DNA from: Mycobacteroides salmoniphilum
GTDB taxonomy: Bacteria; Actinomycetota; Actinomycetes; Mycobacteriales; Mycobacteriaceae
NCBI RefSeq assembly: GCF_004924335.1
Contig: NZ_CP024633.1
Coordinates: 4,340,001 to 4,404,000 of the forward strand
Direction: 5' to 3'
DNA: 64,000 nucleotides
Shown: positions 8,423 to 17,411 of the stretch, one piece after another
How the letters are laid out: each line of letters begins with the position of its first letter
Numbering within the stretch: the stretch's first letter is position 1
Translations under genes and position numbers: made by a program
The notes under the pieces: generated by a model
Told to the model about the DNA's origin: nothing
The model's database searches: none
What the model saw: the letters and a program-made list of their open reading frames with translations, nothing else

Positions 8423-8863
8423 CTACCGTGCCAGAGCGCCGACGCGTTCGGCCAGCTCGGCCACCGGAAGCCGGCCATCCAATTCCACCGTGGCACTCCG
8501 GCGCAGCAGCGGCTCCACTTCTTCGGTGTACCGCGCGATCGCGGCCCGCTCGGTGTCTGTCCGGCCGTACGGGTTGTTGGTGCGAGAACTCACGCGGGCG
8601 ATGGCCACCTCCAACGGCACGCTGAGCAGCACCACGTGGCCAAACCTGTCGTAGAAGTCCACCTGGTTGTCCACCGTGCCGGACACGATGACCTCCGAAC
8701 GCTGGTCTAACAGCTCCGCCATTCGGGCCGCATCCCAGCGGCCGTCCGCCAGCGTCCAGCCGTCGTAGTCGGTGTCGACGGTGGGATACCCACGACGCGC
8801 CAGCTCCTCGAGCAGCGTGGTCTTCCCTGTTCCCGACATGCCCGTCACCAGCACCCGCCCCAC
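8423..8863 (-). CDS. Small P-loop kinase-like ATP-binding protein
   Basis: A 146-residue P-loop protein of the shikimate/adenylate-kinase-like type: Walker A GMSGTGKTT lies about ten residues from the N-terminus, followed by DTDYDGW, a substrate-pocket-like segment. The open frame continues upstream to 9067, but that part has no kinase-like character and overlaps the divergent molybdoenzyme gene. GTG 8863, just before the first beta strand, is therefore chosen. The phosphoryl acceptor is unknown. It is divergent from the 8930 gene with 66 bases between them. Confidence 0.7.
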   Translation of the reverse strand: MGRVLVTGMSGTGKTTLLEELARRGYPTVDTDYDGWTLADGRWDAARMAELLDQRSEVIVSGTVDNQVDFYDRFGHVVLLSVPLEVAIARVSSRTNNPYGRTDTERAAIARYTEEVEPLLRRSATVELDGRLPVAELAERVGALAR

Positions 8864-8929
8864 ATCTGAACCATATGCGGTGGCGCGTCGTTGAAAGCAG
8901 GAGAAGAGTGAACCCCAACGGAGGTGACG

Positions 8930-10423
8930 ATGGAGCAGGCAGCACGACGGATCATCGCGGGTCTTATCGCCGCGGCGGCCGCGCTGGCGGTCGGACAGCT
9001 GACTGCCGCCGCTGTCGCCCCGGATTCCGCGCCGTTCTACGCAGTCGGGAACACTGTCGTCGATCACACCCCGGCAACCGTGCGCGAATGGGTCATCGGG
9101 ATTTTCGGCACCTCCGACAAGGCAGTGTTGTTCGCGTGCCTGTCCGCGATCATCGCCCTGCTCGCCGCGACAGCCGGTCTCGTCGAGCGCGAGCGGCGAT
9201 ACGGCTCGGTCCTGATCGCGGCGCTCGGTGTTGCCGGCGCACTGGCCGCCGCAACCCGGCCGACGGGAGAGTTCAGCTGGATCTGGCCCTCGGTGGTCGC
9301 CGCCGCGGCCGGAGTGCTGGTCCTACACGTGCTGGTCGGCCGCGCTGACAGCCGGGATTCCCCGGACCGGCGCAAATTCTTTGGAGCAGCAGCGGCTTTC
9401 GCGGCCGGATCGGCGGGCGCCTACTGGCTCGGCAGCCGCTGGAGCAAGGGCGCCGTCGTCGCCGAAGAACGTCGAGAGGCCACCCTGCCCGCACCCGTCG
9501 CACCCGCGCCGCCGCTGCCCGCGGGAATCGACGTCAAGGGAGCGGTGCCCTACATCACGAGCAATACGGGCTTCTACCGCATCGACACTGCCCTGCGCGT
9601 GCCCCAGCTGACCACTGCCGAATGGCAACTCAACATTCACGGCATGGTCGACCGACCCCGCACGATCACGTGGGCAGAGCTCACCGCGATGGCGGCCACC
9701 GAGCGTGCGGTGACCCTGACATGCGTCTCCAACGAGATCGGCGGGGACTTGATCGGCAACGCGATGTGGACTGGCTTTCCGATCAAACCGATACTGGAAT
9801 CGGTTGGAGTCCATGGCGATGCGGACATGCTGTTGTCGAAGAGCGCCGACGGCTGGACGGCCGGGACACCGCTGGACGTGCTCACCGACGGCCGCGACTC
9901 GATTCTCGCCATCGCGATGAACGGGACACCTCTGCCCGTCGAGCACGGATATCCGGTGCGACAGGTGGTGCCCGGGTTGTACGGCTATGTGTCCGCGACC
10001 AAGTGGGTTGTCGACTGGGAGATCACTCGATTCGATACCGCCCGTGCCTACTGGACCGTCCGCGGTTGGTCGGCGCGCGGTCCCATCAAGACGGGCTGCC
10101 GCATCGATACGCCCCGAACCGGCGGTCGCCTGGGCACGGGCACTCAGATCGTGGCCGGGACGGCATGGGCCCAGCACCGGGGCATCACCAAGGTAGAAGT
10201 ACAGATCGACGACGGGCCTTGGCGGCCCGCAACGCTCGCGCCCGAGTACTCGATCGACACCTGGCGGCAATGGTGGTTCGGCTGGCAAGCGACGCCGGGT
10301 GAGCACATCATCACGGCGCGGGCCACCGACGGCACCGGAGCGGTGCAGACCGATCAGATCGCGTCCCCGGTGCCCGATGGGGCGACGGGATATCCGAAAC
10401 GACTCGTGACCGTCGGGGCCTGA
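8930..10423 (+). CDS. Membrane-anchored sulfite-oxidase-type molybdopterin oxidoreductase
   Basis: A protein of about 497 residues. The N-terminal third is hydrophobic with about five TM segments, and the rest is a sulfite oxidase-type molybdopterin domain followed by a Mo-co dimerisation domain. The Mo-ligating Cys is in the TLTCVSNEIGG segment, and the heme-free catalytic fold is supported by VPGLYGYVSATKWV. ATG 8930 is chosen over GTG 8924 because a GGAGG sequence sits five bases upstream of it. The catalytic domain should face outside. The true electron donor is unknown; many such proteins in actinobacteria are not sulfite oxidases. It ends directly against the convergent alcohol dehydrogenase stop. 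Confidence 0.85.
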   Translation: MEQAARRIIAGLIAAAAALAVGQLTAAAVAPDSAPFYAVGNTVVDHTPATVREWVIGIFGTSDKAVLFACLSAIIALLAATAGLVERERRYGSVLIAALGVAGALAAATRPTGEFSWIWPSVVAAAAGVLVLHVLVGRADSRDSPDRRKFFGAAAAFAAGSAGAYWLGSRWSKGAVVAEERREATLPAPVAPAPPLPAGIDVKGAVPYITSNTGFYRIDTALRVPQLTTAEWQLNIHGMVDRPRTITWAELTAMAATERAVTLTCVSNEIGGDLIGNAMWTGFPIKPILESVGVHGDADMLLSKSADGWTAGTPLDVLTDGRDSILAIAMNGTPLPVEHGYPVRQVVPGLYGYVSATKWVVDWEITRFDTARAYWTVRGWSARGPIKTGCRIDTPRTGGRLGTGTQIVAGTAWAQHRGITKVEVQIDDGPWRPATLAPEYSIDTWRQWWFGWQATPGEHIITARATDGTGAVQTDQIASPVPDGATGYPKRLVTVGA

Positions 10424-11557
10424 CTAACCGAACTCCACAATACTGCGAATATTCTTGCCCTGCTTCATGTCTCGATAACCTTGCGCGATGTCGTCCAGTG
10501 CATAGGTGCGCGTCACCATCTCGTCCGTCTTGAGTTCCCCGCTGGCATACAGCGCCACCATGGTGGGTACCGCCTCAAACGGGCTCCAGTTCCCGTAGAT
10601 GACGCCCTTGATGGTCTTCTGCATCAGCGTCACCATGCTCAGGTCCAGTGATACTTCCTCGGGACGGAACGCGCCCATGCTGGTCATGGCCACCGTGCCG
10701 CCCTTACGGATGGAGGCCACGGCGTCCGTGAGATCGCCCGGCTCCATTCGGCCCACCGTGATCATGGTGGCATCCGCGCCCTGCCCGTTGGTGTAGGAGC
10801 GGGCCCGTTCGGCTGCCTCGTCCATCGTCGCGAATACCTCGGTGGCCCCGAATGTTTTTGCGGCCTCACGCTTGTACGCCACCGGGTCGACCAGCAGGAC
10901 GTTCGCCGCTCCGGAATGCGCGGCGCCTTGAACCGCGGCGGCACCGACTCCGCCCAGACCCATGACGATCACCGTCTGCCCGGGCTTGACCGCGGCGGCA
11001 TTGACGGCAGTACCCCACCCCGTGCCCATCGCACACCCCAACAGGCACAACCGATTCAACGGCAGCTCCTTGGGAACCTTGTACGCGGATTGCACCGAGA
11101 CGGTGGTGTACTCGCTGAACGCCGAGAGTCCCAGCTGCTGACCGCAGGGCTGCCCGTCGAGGCGCAATCGGTAACTGGTGGGGTCGTCGAACCTGGATCC
11201 GGTGAGCGCATAGGCGCCGGCATCGCAGAGCTGCTGCATTCCGCGTGCACACCACAGGCAACGTCCGCAGGCCGGCAGGAACGTCAGCACCACATGGTCC
11301 CCGACGTCGAATTGTGTTGTGCCGTCGCCGACCTTCTCCACCACACCGGCGCCCTCGTGACCTCCACACATAGGCAGCATTGCCACCGGGAAATCGCCGG
11401 TGGCAATGTGGTCGTCAGAGTGACATAGACCGACCGCCGCCATCCGGACCATGATCTCGCCGGGCCGCGGGTCTTCCACCTCCACCACACAGGGCTCGAA
11501 TTCCCCTGGCACGCTCCGGATCACCGAAGCGTGCGAACGTCGATAGGCCACCGTCAA
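10424..11557 (-). CDS. NDMA-type zinc alcohol dehydrogenase
   Basis: A 377-residue medium-chain zinc dehydrogenase of the NDMA-dependent group. It has the catalytic zinc site GLCHSDDH and GHEGAG, a structural zinc region rich in Cys (CGRCLWC and a later C), and a Rossmann motif GLGGVGAAA. Members oxidise alcohols, or mycothiol-linked aldehydes, with tightly bound nicotinamide cofactor. The start is TTG 11557, overlapping the stop of the MpaB-type gene by 4 bases; GTG 11551 is an alternative. The overlap indicates an operon in which the oxygenase product may be processed by this dehydrogenase. Confidence 0.85.
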   Translation of the reverse strand: MTVAYRRSHASVIRSVPGEFEPCVVEVEDPRPGEIMVRMAAVGLCHSDDHIATGDFPVAMLPMCGGHEGAGVVEKVGDGTTQFDVGDHVVLTFLPACGRCLWCARGMQQLCDAGAYALTGSRFDDPTSYRLRLDGQPCGQQLGLSAFSEYTTVSVQSAYKVPKELPLNRLCLLGCAMGTGWGTAVNAAAVKPGQTVIVMGLGGVGAAAVQGAAHSGAANVLLVDPVAYKREAAKTFGATEVFATMDEAAERARSYTNGQGADATMITVGRMEPGDLTDAVASIRKGGTVAMTSMGAFRPEEVSLDLSMVTLMQKTIKGVIYGNWSPFEAVPTMVALYASGELKTDEMVTRTYALDDIAQGYRDMKQGKNIRSIVEFG

Positions 11558-12579
11558 TTGCCCCTGCGGCTGCGACGCACAGCGGATGGCTCGCCCTTGT
11601 CATGCGCCGCGAAGTCGGTCAGCTCACGGCCGCGCATCCTGTTGATCACCCGCTGGTGCTCGCGGGCATGGTAGGCAAGCGGCGAATAGGTGACACGCTC
11701 CGGTAGCACCCGGTAAGCGGCGCGATACACCGCGAAGAATCTGCGGAGAAGACGCTCGTCGCGCTCGGACCATGCGACACCGAGAACGTCGCGCACCCGC
11801 TGATCCATGGCACCAAAGGTCAGGACGAAGAAGACGCGGGAAATCGGCGCCAATACCGGCTTCAACGCCGCGACCATGAGACCCAAGGGCACCCAGCGCG
11901 GGATCCGCCGGGCCAGCGGTGCGTCCTCGATACCACTCAAAGGGTCGACCAGCTTCCCCAAATTCTCCGCAACCGCAGGATGATTGATGAGAACCTGCTC
12001 GACCATGCGGTCGTAGTACTCCCAAAACTCCACGCGTGATGTGGGATATCCGCGCTCGGGGACCTGCGTGATGCGGGCCAGCAGGCGATTGTCCTGAAAG
12101 AGCCTCTCGTCTTCCTCGTCGGTCAGGTCCCGTCCCAGGAACCGCGGAGTCACGCGACGGCCTGCCACATACGACGTCGCGATCACCCACGCATACGCCT
12201 CCGGGTCGAGTGCGCTGATGTGCTTGTCCTGCCTACTGCCGGTCTCGCCCTGCATCTGCAACGGCTGATGCATCGTGCGCAGCCAGTAGCCCTGCTCAAT
12301 TGCGGCCTTACCCCCGAAAATCCACTGCTGCACCGCGTCGAAGGAGCGGATCGCACGGCCCGCCGGATCCCGGTCTGCCACCGAGTACCGATCGGTCACA
12401 TCACCAATCACCGGATGCATGCCCTGCATGATGAATGCCGCGCCCACTGCGGGCAGGTACAGCCACTGCCCCCCAAGGGTGGCGGTCAGGCCGAGCGGAT
12501 CGAACAGCTCGGGCACCGGCTGAGCCCAATCACTCGATACCGAATCCTGCGTTGCCGGGGACTCCACCAGTGCAGTCAC
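11554..12579 (-). CDS. MpaB/latex-clearing-type oxygenase (DUF2236)
   Basis: A 341-residue protein of the oxygenase MpaB / rubber oxygenase family (formerly DUF2236), heme-associated enzymes that cleave isoprenoid chains in characterised members. Recognisable parts are the helical N-terminus with GAAFIMQGMHPVIG and the conserved TRVEFWEYYD-like segment, here SRVEFWEYYD. GTG 12579 is chosen because AAGGAGG lies six bases upstream; the open frame extends 22 codons further. It is divergent from a TetR gene 78 bases away, which is the obvious regulator. The substrate is unknown. Confidence 0.8.
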   Translation of the reverse strand: MTALVESPATQDSVSSDWAQPVPELFDPLGLTATLGGQWLYLPAVGAAFIMQGMHPVIGDVTDRYSVADRDPAGRAIRSFDAVQQWIFGGKAAIEQGYWLRTMHQPLQMQGETGSRQDKHISALDPEAYAWVIATSYVAGRRVTPRFLGRDLTDEEDERLFQDNRLLARITQVPERGYPTSRVEFWEYYDRMVEQVLINHPAVAENLGKLVDPLSGIEDAPLARRIPRWVPLGLMVAALKPVLAPISRVFFVLTFGAMDQRVRDVLGVAWSERDERLLRRFFAVYRAAYRVLPERVTYSPLAYHAREHQRVINRMRGRELTDFAAHDKGEPSAVRRSRRGN

Positions 12580-12657
12580 AACGAAACCTCCTTGTGTCGT
12601 TGCACGAAAAGCTAACGTGAACACCAGGTCGCATATAAGTCTCATCTGGGGGACGCC

Positions 12658-13281
12658 ATGGCATCGAATAACCGCAGTTCACGGCTGCGCAAAGCGCCAC
12701 AGCAACACCGATCCCGGGAATTGGTCGCAAAAATCGTGACGGCGACAGGCAAGCTGCTGCTCACCGACGGCCCCGAGGCGATCACCACCAACCGCATCGC
12801 TGCCATCACCGGGATCAGTAAGGGGTCGATCTATCAGTACTTCCATACCAAGGACGACATCATCATGGCGGCGATCCGGGATGCCGCCGAGCGACAACTT
12901 CCGGGGGTCCGCTCAGCGCTGGCGGCTAACGCACTCGCGCCGCCACACCAGATGATCGACTCCGCGATCGACATGTTGATCGCGTTCACCACGGACAACG
13001 CCCCCACCCTGCGCTATCTCAATGAGAATCCGGAGTTCGCCCGCGAGGTCGAGGCCAGCTCGAACATGCCGGTCCTGATGCAAACCATGATGACCCTGCA
13101 TGTTCAGCAGTACCGCGATCAATACCACGCCGATCTCGAACCGGAGACCATCGCGTGGCTCTTCATCAACTCGGCGATCACCACCACGCTGATGTTCTTC
13201 CAAACCGACCGGAGTCCGATCGATCTCCAACAACTGCGGATGGGGCTGAAACGGATGGCGTACGGTCTGCTCACTTCGTAG
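12658..13281 (+). CDS. TetR family regulator
   Basis: A 207-residue TetR repressor. Its N-terminal helix-turn-helix is ITTNRIAAITGISKGSIYQYF (about 41-61), followed by a helical ligand domain. It is divergent from the oxygenase / alcohol dehydrogenase operon and probably controls it and itself through the 78-base gap. I found no clear long palindrome there. Its 3' end is followed by a strong hairpin at 13314. Confidence 0.85.
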   Translation: MASNNRSSRLRKAPQQHRSRELVAKIVTATGKLLLTDGPEAITTNRIAAITGISKGSIYQYFHTKDDIIMAAIRDAAERQLPGVRSALAANALAPPHQMIDSAIDMLIAFTTDNAPTLRYLNENPEFAREVEASSNMPVLMQTMMTLHVQQYRDQYHADLEPETIAWLFINSAITTTLMFFQTDRSPIDLQQLRMGLKRMAYGLLTS

Positions 13282-13313
13282 CCGATCCCGTCATGGCGGG
13301 ACCCAAGAAAGTA

Positions 13314-13367
13314 GGTGGCCTCGCGCCGCCGTCGGGTCGGGGGGTCGGACGGTGGCGCGAGGCTACC
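13314..13367. terminator. Large 20-bp-stem hairpin
   Basis: The arms 13314-13333 and 13348-13367 pair over 20 bp with two G-U-type positions and a 14-base loop. The hairpin lies between the TetR gene and the convergent fadA2 gene and probably terminates the former. Its left half recurs at 6631-6660. Confidence 0.7.
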
Positions 13368-13452
13368 CATGTATCGACACCTACTCGGAGAGCGTTACAC
13401 CCTCCCCGAAAAAACTTGAAACTTTTTTTGACGATGCCCCAGGAAAGCCAAA

Positions 13453-13487
13453 ACCCCCGGTCACGGGCGGTGCCCATGACCGGGGGT
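13453..13487 (-). terminator. Intrinsic terminator of fadA2
   Basis: An 11-bp perfect GC-rich stem (13453-13463 with 13477-13487) has a 13-base loop. Read on the minus strand it is followed by TTTT. It lies 18 bases beyond the fadA2 stop. Confidence 0.8.
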
Positions 13488-13505
13488 CTCGAGTGGTTAA
13501 GCCAC

Positions 13506-14831
13506 TCAGGCTTCGAGGATGGCCGTCACGCCCTGTCCGCCCGCGGCGCAGACCGAAATGAGTCCACGCACCGGCTTACCGGTCTCGGCCTTCTTCTCGG
13601 CGAGCTGCTTGGCCAGCTGGGCCACGATGCGGCCACCGGTGGCCGCGAACGGGTGCCCGGCCGCCAGCGAGGAGCCGTTGACGTTGAGCTTGGACCGGTC
13701 GATCGCACCCAGAGGCTTATCAAGGCCCAGGCGCTCCTTGCAGTAATCCGCCGACTCCCACGCTTGCAGCGTCGCGAGCACCACCGAGGCGAAGGCCTCG
13801 TGGATCTCGTAGAAGTCGAAGTCCTGCAGAGTCAGGCCGTTGCGGGCCAGCAGACGCGGCACCGCGTAGGTCGGAGCCATCAGCAGACCGTCGGGGCCGT
13901 TGATGTAATCCACCGCGGCGGTTTCGCCGTCGACGAAGTAGGCCAGCACGGGGATGCCGCGCTCGGCGGCCCACTCCTCGCTGGACAGCAGCGCCACCGA
14001 GGCACCGTCGGTCAACGGGGTGGAGTTACCCGCGGTCATGGTGGCGTCGCCGTGCTTCACGCCGAACACCGGCTTCAACGTCGCCAGCTTCTCCACGCTC
14101 GAGTTCGGGCGCAGGTTGTCGTCGCGGTACAGACCCAGGAACGGGCTGATCAGGTCGTCGAAGAAGCCGCGGTCGTACGCGGCGGCCATCTTCTGGTGGC
14201 TGGCCGCGGCCAGGGCGTCCTGGTCGGTGCGTTTGACGCCCACCTGCTTGGCGGTGATGGCGGCATGCTCACCCATGGACAGCCCCGTACGCGGCTCACC
14301 GTTCTGGGGGATGTCGACACCGAGGGCGGCGGGCAGCTTGCCCAGCAGCTTGAGCCGGGTCACGTTGTCCTTGGCGCGACGGATTGCCAGCAGGGTGTGG
14401 CGAAGATCATCACCGAAGTTGATGGGTGCATCGGAGGTGGTGTCCACGCCACCGGCCAGCACCGACTCGTAACGGCCGAGCGCGATGCCGTCGGCACCGA
14501 CAATGGCCGCCTGCAGTCCCGTGCCGCAGGCCTGCTGAAGGTCGAAGGCCTGGGTGTACGGGGACAACGGGCTGCCGAGCACCGACTCGCGGGTGAGATT
14601 GAAATCACGGCTCAGCTTGAGCACCGCGCCGGCGATGACGGCGCCCAGGCGCTCGCCCTTGAGGTTGAAACGGTCGGACGCGCCGGTGATGGCGGCGGTC
14701 AACATGTCCTGGTTGGAGGCGTTCGCGTAGGCGCCGTCCGAACGTGCGAAGGGGATGCGGTTACCACCGAGAACCGCGACGCGGCGGCGACCTTGCGAAG
14801 CGTCTGACTTGCGTGCCGAGCTAGTTGCCAC
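13506..14831 (-). CDS. fadA2: Acetyl-CoA acetyltransferase FadA2
   Basis: A 441-residue thiolase. The acylated Cys is in QQACGTG, the catalytic His residues are in YEIHEAFA and GHPFAATGG, and the second Cys is in CAAGGQG, the full thiolase set. The N-terminus RRRVAVLGGNRIPFARSDGAY and the length fit M. tuberculosis FadA2 (Rv0243). GTG 14831 is chosen because GGAGAG precedes it and the shorter start matches the family; the frame runs on to 14870. Thiolases cleave 3-ketoacyl-CoA or condense two acetyl-CoA. It is divergent from fabG4, with a shared palindromic operator between them. Confidence 0.9.
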   Translation of the reverse strand: MATSSARKSDASQGRRRVAVLGGNRIPFARSDGAYANASNQDMLTAAITGASDRFNLKGERLGAVIAGAVLKLSRDFNLTRESVLGSPLSPYTQAFDLQQACGTGLQAAIVGADGIALGRYESVLAGGVDTTSDAPINFGDDLRHTLLAIRRAKDNVTRLKLLGKLPAALGVDIPQNGEPRTGLSMGEHAAITAKQVGVKRTDQDALAAASHQKMAAAYDRGFFDDLISPFLGLYRDDNLRPNSSVEKLATLKPVFGVKHGDATMTAGNSTPLTDGASVALLSSEEWAAERGIPVLAYFVDGETAAVDYINGPDGLLMAPTYAVPRLLARNGLTLQDFDFYEIHEAFASVVLATLQAWESADYCKERLGLDKPLGAIDRSKLNVNGSSLAAGHPFAATGGRIVAQLAKQLAEKKAETGKPVRGLISVCAAGGQGVTAILEA

Positions 14832-14871
14832 TTGTCTCTCCACTGTTGAGGGGGCAGGATTACCGAGCATT

Positions 14872-14887
14872 CTTACTCTGGAGTAAG
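14872..14887. promoter_or_regulatory. TetR-type operator between fadA2 and fabG4
   Basis: The inverted repeat CTTACTC-N2-GAGTAAG lies 41 bases upstream of fadA2 and 79 bases upstream of fabG4. The same 16-base palindrome, with 19 consecutive bases identical on the opposite strand, occurs upstream of the TetR gene at 23058-23675. This points to control of both transcripts by that Rv0238-like repressor. Confidence 0.75.
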
Positions 14888-14965
14888 TTCTTTGTCGAGT
14901 TCACCCTAGACCAATAGACCAACCACTTCGGACGACCACTCGCTCAACCACTAAGGAAACGGCAC

Positions 14966-16324
14966 ATGTCCCCCAAGCTCACCGACGACCTCTATGCGCT
15001 ACTGGTCAACTCCGGGCCCGGCAACCTGCTCGCCGGGCGACTGGGTATCCCGCAGCCCGAGAATCTGCGCCGCTACAAGAAGGGCCAGCCCGCGCTGGCC
15101 GGGCCCGTGCTGATCGGTGGCGAGGGCCGCCTCGCCGAGCCATTGCGCGCCGCCCTGGCCGATGACTATGACCTGGTCTCCAACAACCTCGGCGGTCGCT
15201 GGGCCGACAAGTTCGGTGCCCTGGTCTTCGATGCCACCGGAATCACCACCCCGGTCGAGCTCAAGGGCCTGCACGAGTTCTTCACCCCGCTGCTGCGCAA
15301 TGTCGGCAAGTCGGGCCGCCTGCTGGTCATCGGCACCACCCCGGACAAGGCCGCCACCACCGATGAGCGCATCGCCCAGCGCGCCCTCGAAGGTTTCACC
15401 CGCTCGCTGGCCAAGGAGTTCGGCAACGGCGCCACCGTGCAGCTGGTGTACGTGCACCCCGACGCCAAGACCGCCGCCACCGGCCTGGAGTCCACTGTCC
15501 GCTTCATCCTGTCGGCCAAGTCCACCTACGTGGACGGCCAGGTGTTCTACGTGGGCGCCGACGACTCCACCCCGCCCGCCGACTGGGACAAGCCGCTGGC
15601 CGGCAAGGTCGCCATCGTCACCGGTGCTGCCCGCGGTATCGGTGAGACCATCGCCGAGGTGTTCGCCCGTGACGGCGCCGCCGTCGTCGCGATCGACATG
15701 CCGTCGGACGATCTGACCGCTGTCGCACAGAAGGTTGGCGGAACGTCGTTGGCGCTGGACGTCACCGCGGCCGACGCCGTCGACCAGATCACCGCGCACC
15801 TCAAGGAGCACCACGGCGGCAAGGCGGACATCCTGGTCAACAACGCCGGCATCACCCGCGACAAGCTGCTGGCCAACATGGACGACGGCCGCTGGGACTC
15901 CGTCATCGCCGTGAACCTGCTTGCACCGCAGCGCCTTACCGAAGGGCTGATCGAGAACGGGACCATTGGAGACGGCGGACGCATCGTCGGTCTGGCCTCC
16001 ATCGCCGGCATCGCCGGTAACCGCGGCCAGACCAACTACGGCGCCACCAAGGCCGGCATGATCGGTATCACCCAGGCGCTGGCCCCGTCGCTGGCGGAGA
16101 AGGGCATCACCATCAACGCCGTCGCGCCGGGCTTCATCGAGACCAAGATGACCGCGGCCATCCCGCTGGCCAACCGTGAGGTGGGCCGCCGCATCAACTC
16201 GCTGAACCAGGGTGGCGAGCCGGTGGACGTCGCCGAGACCATCGCCTACTTCGCCAGCCCGGCTTCGAATGCGGTGACCGGCAACGTGGTTCGGGTCTGC
16301 GGCCAGTCCTGGCTGGGGGCCTGA
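14966..16324 (+). CDS. fabG4: High-molecular-weight 3-ketoacyl reductase FabG4
   Basis: A 452-residue short-chain dehydrogenase with an extra N-terminal flavodoxin-like domain (about 1-200), the hallmark of FabG4/HMwFabG (Rv0242c). The C-terminal catalytic domain shows the nucleotide motif TGAARGIG, the NNAGI strand, catalytic Ser in SIAG and YGATK (Tyr/Lys). It reduces 3-ketoacyl-CoA with NAD(H). It is followed one base later by htdX, so the two are an operon giving consecutive reduction and dehydration steps, or the reverse. ATG 14966 follows AAGGAAA. Confidence 0.92.
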   Translation: MSPKLTDDLYALLVNSGPGNLLAGRLGIPQPENLRRYKKGQPALAGPVLIGGEGRLAEPLRAALADDYDLVSNNLGGRWADKFGALVFDATGITTPVELKGLHEFFTPLLRNVGKSGRLLVIGTTPDKAATTDERIAQRALEGFTRSLAKEFGNGATVQLVYVHPDAKTAATGLESTVRFILSAKSTYVDGQVFYVGADDSTPPADWDKPLAGKVAIVTGAARGIGETIAEVFARDGAAVVAIDMPSDDLTAVAQKVGGTSLALDVTAADAVDQITAHLKEHHGGKADILVNNAGITRDKLLANMDDGRWDSVIAVNLLAPQRLTEGLIENGTIGDGGRIVGLASIAGIAGNRGQTNYGATKAGMIGITQALAPSLAEKGITINAVAPGFIETKMTAAIPLANREVGRRINSLNQGGEPVDVAETIAYFASPASNAVTGNVVRVCGQSWLGA

Positions 16325-16325
16325 C

Positions 16326-17171
16326 ATGCCTCAGCCCTCCGGCCTTCGCAACATGGCCATGGCCGCGGTCGGTGCGCTGCCGTTCATCCCACGCCCGACC
16401 ACCCTGCCCAGCAGGGTGGTCCGGACACACGGCGTGCGGATCGACCCTGCGCACGTCTCCGCCTACGCCAAGGTGACCGGCTTGAGTTTCACCGACAAGG
16501 TGCCGGTGACATATCCGTTCGCGCTGCAGTTTCCCTCGGTGATGGAGTTGGTGACGGGATTCGATTTCCCCTTCCCGGCCATCGGCACCGTGCACCTGGA
16601 GAACCACATCACCCAGCACCGCGCCATCACAGCGACCGACACCGTCGATATCGAGGTGCGCACGGAGAACCTGCGCGAGCATCGCAAGGGCCTGCTGGTG
16701 GATGTGCTGACCGACATCACCATCGGCACCGACACTGTCTGGCAGCAGACCATGACGTTCCTGCGTCAGCAGCGCACCAGCCTGTCCGACGGGGTCAAGC
16801 CGGAACCGCCGAAGGCCGTCAAGCTGCCGCCGCCGAACTCGACGCTGCGCATCAGCGGCGGGCAGATCCGTCGGTACGCATCGGTGGGCGGAGACCACAA
16901 CCCGATCCACACCTCGTCGATCGGCGCCAAGGCGCTGGGCTTCCCGAAGGCCATTGCTCACGGAATGTTCACCGCCGCAGCAGTTCTCGGAAATATTCAG
17001 GGCGAGATCCCCGACGCCGTGCGCTACGACGTCAAGTTCGGCAAGCCGATCCTGCTGCCCGCCTCGGTGGGCGTGTGGATCGCGAAGGATGGCAACGGCT
17101 GGGATATCGCCGTCCGCAATCCGAAGAAGGGTGACCCGCACCTGAACGGGACCATCACCCCGCTCCGATAG
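16326..17171 (+). CDS. htdX: MaoC-like 3-hydroxyacyl dehydratase HtdX
   Basis: A 281-residue double hot-dog dehydratase. The hydratase-2 motif appears in the C-terminal half as YASVGGDHNPIHTSSIGAKALGF (Asp and His catalytic), preceded by a non-catalytic hot-dog half. The size and the fabG4 partner fit HtdX (Rv0241c), which interconverts 3-hydroxyacyl and enoyl thioesters. Its ATG is one base after the fabG4 stop. A perfect hairpin terminator follows 12 bases after its stop. Confidence 0.9.
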   Translation: MPQPSGLRNMAMAAVGALPFIPRPTTLPSRVVRTHGVRIDPAHVSAYAKVTGLSFTDKVPVTYPFALQFPSVMELVTGFDFPFPAIGTVHLENHITQHRAITATDTVDIEVRTENLREHRKGLLVDVLTDITIGTDTVWQQTMTFLRQQRTSLSDGVKPEPPKAVKLPPPNSTLRISGGQIRRYASVGGDHNPIHTSSIGAKALGFPKAIAHGMFTAAAVLGNIQGEIPDAVRYDVKFGKPILLPASVGVWIAKDGNGWDIAVRNPKKGDPHLNGTITPLR

Positions 17172-17183
17172 GCACCGCGTAAG

Positions 17184-17213
17184 GGCCCGCGACCGGCATT
17201 CCGGTCGCGGGCC
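17184..17213 (+). terminator. Terminator of the fabG4-htdX operon
   Basis: A perfect 13-bp GC-rich stem (17184-17196 with 17201-17213) and a 4-base CATT loop lie 12 bases after the htdX stop. Confidence 0.85.
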
Positions 17214-17411
17214 TGTGCATGTCCGGGCGGAAGGACACGGGTAAGTGCCCGGCTATGAGCGACAGACCGAACCCTGACGAATACATTTCGCTTCTATGAG
17301 GGCCCACCCGTGCAGTACGCTCACGACGGGTGGCACAGGCGGTTCCTATCAACTTCAGAGGACCTACCGCCCGCCGCCTTCCAAACCTTGGCGCTCGGGG
17401 GAGTAAACACG

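Noticed and set aside
8864..9067. N-terminal extension of the small kinase-like protein
   Set aside because: The extension lacks family character and overlaps the first codons of the divergent molybdoenzyme; GTG 8863 gives a natural start.
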